Origin: Azolla caroliniana | Lineage: Eukaryota > Polypodiophyta | Length of the DNA stretch: 64,000 nucleotides | NCBI GenBank assembly: GCA_043228905.1 | Contig: JBHGNT010000008.1 | Coordinates: forward strand, 22,196,001-22,260,000 | Direction of reading: 5' to 3' | Part shown: one piece after another, positions 58,312 through 64,000 of the stretch | How the letters are laid out: each line of letters starts with the position of its first letter | Numbering within the stretch: position 1 is the stretch's first letter | Notes under the pieces: model-generated | What the model saw: only the letters and a program-made list of their open reading frames with translations | Databases searched by the model: none | Told to the model about the DNA's origin: nothing | Translations under genes and position numbers: made by a program

Positions 58312-59806
58312 TTCAAGGTCTCCGAAGAAGAAGAAGCAGAAGAAGAAGAAGAAGCCGAAGAAGCAGAAGCAGAAGCAGAAGCAGAAGAAGCTCCGCTGCT
58401 GCTCCATCAGTTGTCGCCCTTTCCGTATTTCGCCGCCCTAACGGCCACTGTACCTGTATCCGTACCTGTAACTGTACCTGTACCTGTAACTGTACCTTCT
58501 GATCAGGCCCAGGCCCAGGCCCAGGCCTTGCAGCGGCGGAGCAGCCCATACCGCAGTCAGGTGCAGCGAGAGAGCCACATCCTGGCCGAGCGCCAGCGAC
58601 GTGAAGAGATGAACGAGAAGTTCACCATCCTGCGCTCCATGATCCCCAAGCTCACCAAGGTTTTCCCACCATCATCATCTCTCACCTAACATTATTCCTC
58701 AGATATTCACTTGTCTCCTTTCTGACATAGTTTGTGGAAATCTTGCCCACAGAAGGACAAGGCCTCCATCGTAACTGATACCATTAACTACATTAGAGAA
58801 TTGGAGAAGAAGGTGTCCTATCTGCAAGCGGCCTGTAGTAGCAAGCAGCAGGAGCAGGGTGTATCTGAATTGAAGAAGAAGAAGAAGAAGCAGAGCATGA
58901 GTGCTCTTCGAGGAGGCGGTTCAAGCGGTCTAGTATTGAATTCTGACAAAAACAGGAATAATTATAAATTATTACCAGTAACTACCCCCATGACCAATGA
59001 TGAGAATGAGACAGAATCTTCCACAATTCAATTACTGCGCAAAGCCATCAATAGTAGTGCTAATACCACCACCACCACCACCACCACCACTACTACCATG
59101 GAAGCTGAAGATAGTGATCAAACTGGGTCCTTGGTGATAGCAGAAATCCCAGTGGATCATGTATGTATGATGTCTAGCCATCATTACCATTCAGTGAAAT
59201 GCAGGGCCATGTTTTATGGTTATAGATTATAATGAGTGTCAACATTACATTACATAGTTAAATCATTCATTCTCTCGCATTTATGTATAATATATTAACA
59301 ATTTGTCTTTGGTTGTATACATTAAGGATGGAAGTTCTGGTGGCAGCACATATAGAAGGGTGAAGGTAGGACAAGTTGAGATCGAGGACCTCGGGGACTA
59401 TTCAGCCGTGATCAAGGTTGTGAGCATGCGGAGCCGAGGCCTCGTGTTTCGCCTTCATGTGGCCCTCCACGATTGCAAGGTGGACATCATCCAAGCCAAT
59501 GTCACCACTGTAGGGGATAACATGGTGCACTTCATCACAATTAGGGTAAAAAGAAAAAACCCTAATGCCTTATACATATATATGTATGTGCACAACACTA
59601 TACCATTTCTTTTTCCCAGTATAAACCATGTATGTATGCACAATTCACCCATGATCATCACAACATACATTTATAATTTGGTTTTTATGCAGCTGAATGT
59701 GGGCATTAGTGCAACGCTCATTGATCTAGCCACTTCTCTTCAACTTGCCATATCCAGCCCATCCTCAGTGTTGGGGTTTGGAGATGGGGTGGTCAATTTG
59801 ACATGA
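58312..59806 (+). CDS. bHLH transcription factor, 5' end lost in the gap
   Basis: Exons are 58312-58659 (open to the gap), 58753-59160, 59327-59545 and 59693-59806, all in phase, giving at least 363 residues. Near residue 86 the basic region reads SHILAERQRREEMNEKF with the E-box-reading Glu and Arg residues (E-R-x-R-R). Helix 1 is FTILRSMIPKLTK, and after an intron helix 2 is KDKASIVTDTINYIRELEKK. An intron inside the loop is common in plant bHLH genes. Before the domain come Glu/Ala and Val-Pro repeats; after it a Lys run and a Thr run. Exons 3-4 form a C-terminal alpha/beta region (VGQVEIEDLGDYSAVIKVVS, LHDCKVDIIQANVTTVGDNM) that looks like the ACT-like dimer domain of many plant bHLH proteins. 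I cannot assign the subfamily. Confidence 0.88.
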
Positions 59807-61383
59807 CAAGCTATACATGTCAAAATGAACCCTGTCCATCCATCACTTGAAGATTCGCCCAATTTGCAGTTACCTTCACATACATGCTTCATGAATTGGG
59901 TTGGGTTATTATATATTCATGGTATTTAAAGTCAATGACATGGAAGGGCGGGGATTGGTATATACAAAATTTCATGTCGATCTGAAAACGATGATAGTTA
60001 CTGTGACAGAGCACTAAATTATTATCAAACTTAAGGTCTGTATCATATGTACATATATACATATGAAGACAATACATACACAAATGAATGGTACATGTGT
60101 GCCAGTTATACATAAACAAAAATACGCTTGTATGCACCGTAAAACAACTTATGTGCTTGCAATTGGTGTTTTTGCAAGATACATGTATCCCATTATTTCA
60201 TAATTCCTATGTTAGTCTTGCATTAGCCTCCCCACCCTTTAGAGAAAGAGACAAGAGAGGGCCTCCATATTTGAGGTAATATAAATTTTCTTTCTATGAT
60301 TTATAGATTCATGTATCCACAATTACACTACTGTACTCCTTCATGTAAGCACTTCATACTCTCTTTTTATGCTCAACAAGACAGCTTATTGGTGAAGATA
60401 CCTCGTCATGTAAACAATTTGAAGATTTGCTGATTGACAATTATGTCATCGCCTTACTTCTAGACCTGTACTGTGCACGTTCTTGTATTTAAAAAACTGA
60501 GCAAAACATCAAGCATCAATACAATATGCATATACTGCAGATGCATGCCTATATACGTATAGCATAATACAATTTAACACATACTATGCCTTCGTGTTCT
60601 TTATACATATATATACATGACTACATGTACATATGCATTTCCCTACACCAGTCAATGGAATAGTGATCTGATTTATACACCAGTCCAACTGTTATTTATC
60701 TAGTGGCCTTACATTGTTAGAAGGCTCAGAAATATTTTTCTTTTTTGGGGGGGAATTGCCTTACATTGTTATCTATATGTGAAAATTTCCAAAAGCCAAA
60801 TAGTTTTTGACGATTACCAACAATGGTCATTGAAGGTAGTTGATACTAATCAAACTCCACCAAGTACTAATAACCACAAACAAGATATACGCTTATGTAT
60901 AGAATATGTATCGAAGTAGATTAATAGACACCATAGTAGAAAGTGTACACCATCGAGCGAAGAAATCCACAACCTACTTGGTTTGGCATGTAATTTTGCC
61001 ATTACATATGCCAATCATTTTGCAGCACCTCAAGCAATCCTACACCCTAAACCCTAAAGTGGAATTTAAAAATGCATTACACTTGGAGAGAACTTCAGAA
61101 AATTGTTGAAGAAGACCTCGTCATCATTGGGCATTAGTTGCCTCACACACACGATGAATGATCTTAATGTTTTGTAAAGTGGTATCCCATGCTTTTACTC
61201 CTTTATTATCCACTTGCGAAAAATTCACCAAAATTTACTCCATGGGAGAATCAAGGCGAGGTTGAAGCAAAAGAGAAGAGTTAAGGCATAATGGAGGCTT
61301 GGTTAGGGGCATAAATCCCCACCAACCACACAACCTGGCCAAAATAAGTGATTTCTATAACTAGAAACCAACTTTCAGCATCA
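59807..61383. other. Intergenic, no gene recognised
   Basis: AT-rich 3' flank of the bHLH gene with many ATACATA-type short repeats (about 60040-60070 and 60600-60640). No convincing coding frame. Confidence 0.5.
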
Positions 61384-63508
61384 TTATGCATAACTCAAGC
61401 ATAATATGTATCCTGCACAATTAATACCACAATGATAACTAAGATGTCCTACATAGATTGATGAATATCCACGTAAATGGATTGTGGACCTTACTAAGTC
61501 ATGACACTTATGCTCAACTACACTTAATATATCCCATTCTCTACTCAACAAAGTTTCCCATAATATATAGCTCTTAGGAAGAGAACATGCCCCTCTCATA
61601 TTCCATGTTACCACTTTCATTCAATCAACAATGTTATGGGTGCACTTGCTCCTTCAAAGCAATCGATGCCATGAAACAAGTCAAAGCATGTTTCAATGCT
61701 GCATATAGATTTTCATGCACCACATCCTTAGGGCCGTCTATTGAAACCTTTTGTTTAGGTTCTCCCACTTGACAAAAACCTTGAGGGTTTGATGTATTTA
61801 CAACCCATCCCAATGAATCAAATTGAAGTTGGAGGGGTAAACACTTATCCCTAATTGTTGTTGCCAAGGAACTTTTAGGGATCCTTCCTTGTTCAGGAAG
61901 TATCTTGCCAAGTAGTCTCACAAGTAGATTCCATATTCGTTGATTTCCCCTTCGCCTCGCCATTTACATGATGCCAATATTTAACAGCAACATCAATACT
62001 AGGTCTATCCAATATCCCCCCCCCCCCCCCCCCATTCGTAAGCACTAAACTTTGATCTCTCATATCCATAGATTGAGTTCCCTTATTCTTAGGGCCCAAA
62101 CCTTGAAGTGAGGCCTATTTATCACCATTTTAGACAATGTTCCTTCATCCATAACAATCACAATATCTAACATACCAACATCTCTCCCAACTCCTTGCTT
62201 ACCATTCTCTTCATTGGGTACCTCCAAAGGTGAAGGAAAATGATGTTGGCATTCCACCATAAAGTGGCCCCATTCACCACATCCAAAACAATGGCATGCA
62301 ATGTCTCACACTTCAATTCAAAACAAAGTCTTTTTACAGAAGGTGTGTTCATACACACCCATCCTGGCCTCCCCAACTCCTTGCTTACCATTCTCTTCAT
62401 TGGGTACCTCCAAAGGTGAAGGAAAATGATGTTGGCATTCCACCATAAAGTGGCCCCATTCACCACATCCAAAACAATGGCATGCAATGTCTCACACTTC
62501 AATTCAAAACAAAGTCTTTTTACAGAAGGTGTGTTCATACACACCCATCCTGGCCTCTTATAACTTGTATCCCATAACACACAAAATATGTACTTATTTG
62601 TAGCATTTGCATGCGGAGATACCAACACTTTACCCATTTGACTCATCAACTCTGGTAAAAGTGGCCATAAAACGCATGCTTACAATCCACTATTACCCAA
62701 ATGGGGCATTCTTGTTTCAACAAAGCATGAATCATAGTCCACTATGGGCGATCATTGCATTAATCGTATAATCAAAGAACATGGTAACTTTATCCAACAA
62801 CACGCTTTGATGTTTAGGGCAATGAAATACTGCATCATAAAACCCTTGTGGGCTTGCATATGTATTGTCAACACAATTTGGTGACACAATTGTGTCCAAT
62901 TTATGAACGGGAGTTTCCCAATAAAAAACAATGTAACCCACACGATCACAGAATGCATCAAAAGATTGTAAAACTGCCTTCACATAAGCTTCTATAATGC
63001 ACATCCTCATTGAGGCATTCATTTGCTTCATTTTTCATTTTTCTCTATAATACTAGACAACAAGGTATTGGCGATCCCCTATAAATTATCCCAACTATGA
63101 TTATCCTTGTGAACCTTGTCTATATGTATTGCCTTGACATATATCAATTTCTTCTCACCGATTTCCACAATACCCTAAATTCTTAGAGCTCCCAACTTCT
63201 TCCCTGAGTGCACAATTACATTCTAACATCATATTGCATTTTATCGGATCAATTGTTCCCATATCGATGTCCCCCATAGTTTGCAAGGAAATCATGTTTA
63301 TATTTGCTCTTCTTGATGTGGTATTGAGCCAGGATAAAAAAGGATTTTCCATGAACAACCGAGAAAACCAAAACACACCTGATTGAAGATATCGAAGTGG
63401 CAGAAGGCAATTGGAGGCTCGCAATGTGTTATGTGTATGTTGACAACGCACGATGTCATGATCTGGTGTCGAATCCAAAGGCAAAAAATGGAAGCAGGGA
63501 GTGTCCAC
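61384..63508 (-). mobile_element. Degenerate LINE (non-LTR) retrotransposon
   Basis: On the minus strand an ORF1-like part lies at about 62160-63508. It includes a zinc-knuckle in one frame (CHCFGCGEWGHFMVEC, about 62250-62300, repeated in the duplicated copy at about 62434-62480). The endonuclease start follows at 61620 with MKVVTWNMRGACS, typical of plant L1 ORF2. The endonuclease ends after 78 codons and no reverse transcriptase follows. A C run of 18 bases lies at 62016-62033. Stops and shifts show that it is dead. Confidence 0.7.
62189..62556. repeat. Near-perfect tandem duplication, 184-base unit, inside the LINE
   Basis: Copies 62189-62372 and 62373-62556 both contain AACTCCTTGCTTACCATTCT, AGTGGCCCCATTCACCACAT and ACACACCCATCCTGGCCT. 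I saw no difference apart from the edges, so the event is recent or an assembly artefact. Confidence 0.9.
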
Positions 63509-63836
63509 TCACATGCATAAAAATATATGTAAATATGAAAAGATAAATATAATAAATAAAGGTGAATGACCTAGAGGTTAGAGCCATAGACCTTCAGTTT
63601 GAACATTTGACAATGCGACGTGGATTATGAACTATTTATTTCCTTTCTTTTTTTGAAGAATGATTGGAATAAGTGCACTTAATGCCGAAATTAGGTGCCT
63701 CTTTTTCTCTATAAAAAGAGAAGCGGGTTTATTTTAGGTTACTTCAAGAGTGTTGAGAATACTACTGGCCACAACCAGTTAATACATATGCGTACGCGGG
63801 TGCTCTGGTTTCCCTTCTACTTTGGATCTATTTGAT
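63509..63836. other. Right-edge spacer with a possible SINE and a TATA-like site
   Basis: At about 63560-63620 the phrases GACCTAGAGGTTAGAGC and CAGTTTGAACATTTG are spaced like tRNA-type A and B boxes, a weak SINE hint. At about 63709 CTATAAAAAGAG is a TATA-like element, possibly the promoter of an LTR or gene extending beyond the window. Confidence 0.3.
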
Positions 63837-64000
63837 ATGGGTCGTGCTCCTCCATCCGGTTTTGACTCCTTATCCAAGGTTGGCTCTCCGAACTCCAATC
63901 CAGCTTGTGCTTACTTCCCATCCGGAGGGGATTGTTTCCTAACAAACTTCCCCTTCTCTTCTACCCTCTCCCGGAGCCAATGGTATCTCCTCTGGATGTG
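63837..64000 (+). CDS. Open frame running off the right edge, unrecognised
   Basis: From ATG at 63837 the frame stays open for 54 codons to the end (MGRAPPSGFDSLSKVGSPNS at its start). It lies about 125 bases after a TATA-like element. It is Ser/Pro-rich and unlike anything I know. It could be a first exon or a gag start of a retrotransposon. Confidence 0.25.
   Translation, partial: MGRAPPSGFDSLSKVGSPNSNPACAYFPSGGDCFLTNFPFSSTLSRSQWYLLWM

Noticed and set aside
1-64000. CRISPR arrays, bacterial operons, tRNA and rRNA genes
   Set aside because: No spaced identical repeats, Shine-Dalgarno-led gene strings, cloverleaf tRNA or rRNA-like stretches were seen. The sequence is clearly eukaryotic nuclear DNA.

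Overview
This window is nuclear DNA of a land plant, most likely a flowering plant. It has spliced genes with short to medium introns, plant-only chloroplast lipid and copper genes, a long P-class PPR gene, copia and LINE remnants, and spacers rich in microsatellites. Genes lie about 5-8 kb apart, which argues against a very large gymnosperm genome. One run of 100 N (58211-58310) is an assembly gap. Exon borders were placed by eye from splice signals, reading frame and recalled family sequence; nothing was searched against a database.

Layout. 1-2640: decayed copia retrotransposon, its probable 3' LTR and a second copia scrap. 3464-4534 (-): first two coding exons of an organellar cysteinyl-tRNA synthetase. 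5691-8492 (+): unrecognised two-exon protein. 11228-14804 (+): a 15-exon epsilon-tubulin gene. 16109-18457 (-): PPR protein. 20278-30120 (-): 17-exon chloroplast copper ATPase (PAA1/HMA6 type). 31322-36221 (+): mitochondrial porin (VDAC) with a non-coding leader exon. 38439-39689 (-): secreted aspartic protease. 41341-42010: PPR pseudogene. 45780-51221 (+): digalactosyldiacylglycerol synthase DGD1. 53930-54690 (-): dead copia integrase. 54991-57078 (-): chloroplast riboflavin synthase. 58312-59806 (+): bHLH transcription factor cut by the gap. 61384-63508 (-): dead LINE.

Two observations stand out. First, the epsilon-tubulin gene keeps its reading frame through 15 exons although this tubulin is normally tied to centrioles and cilia, which flowering plants lack; its only visible defect is about 20 residues missing between exons 11 and 12. 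Second, the leader of the riboflavin synthase gene is a diverged copy of the VDAC gene's 5' end: leader exon, first intron and the first codons of VDAC, placed upside-down 25 kb away. The old VDAC start codon has become GTG and a new ATG lies at the junction, so the VDAC N-terminus survives as an in-frame untranslated fossil.

The genes do not form one pathway. Several products go to organelles (CysRS, PAA1, DGD1 and riboflavin synthase to chloroplasts or plastids; VDAC and probably the PPR protein to mitochondria), but this looks like ordinary gene neighbourhood, not a cluster.
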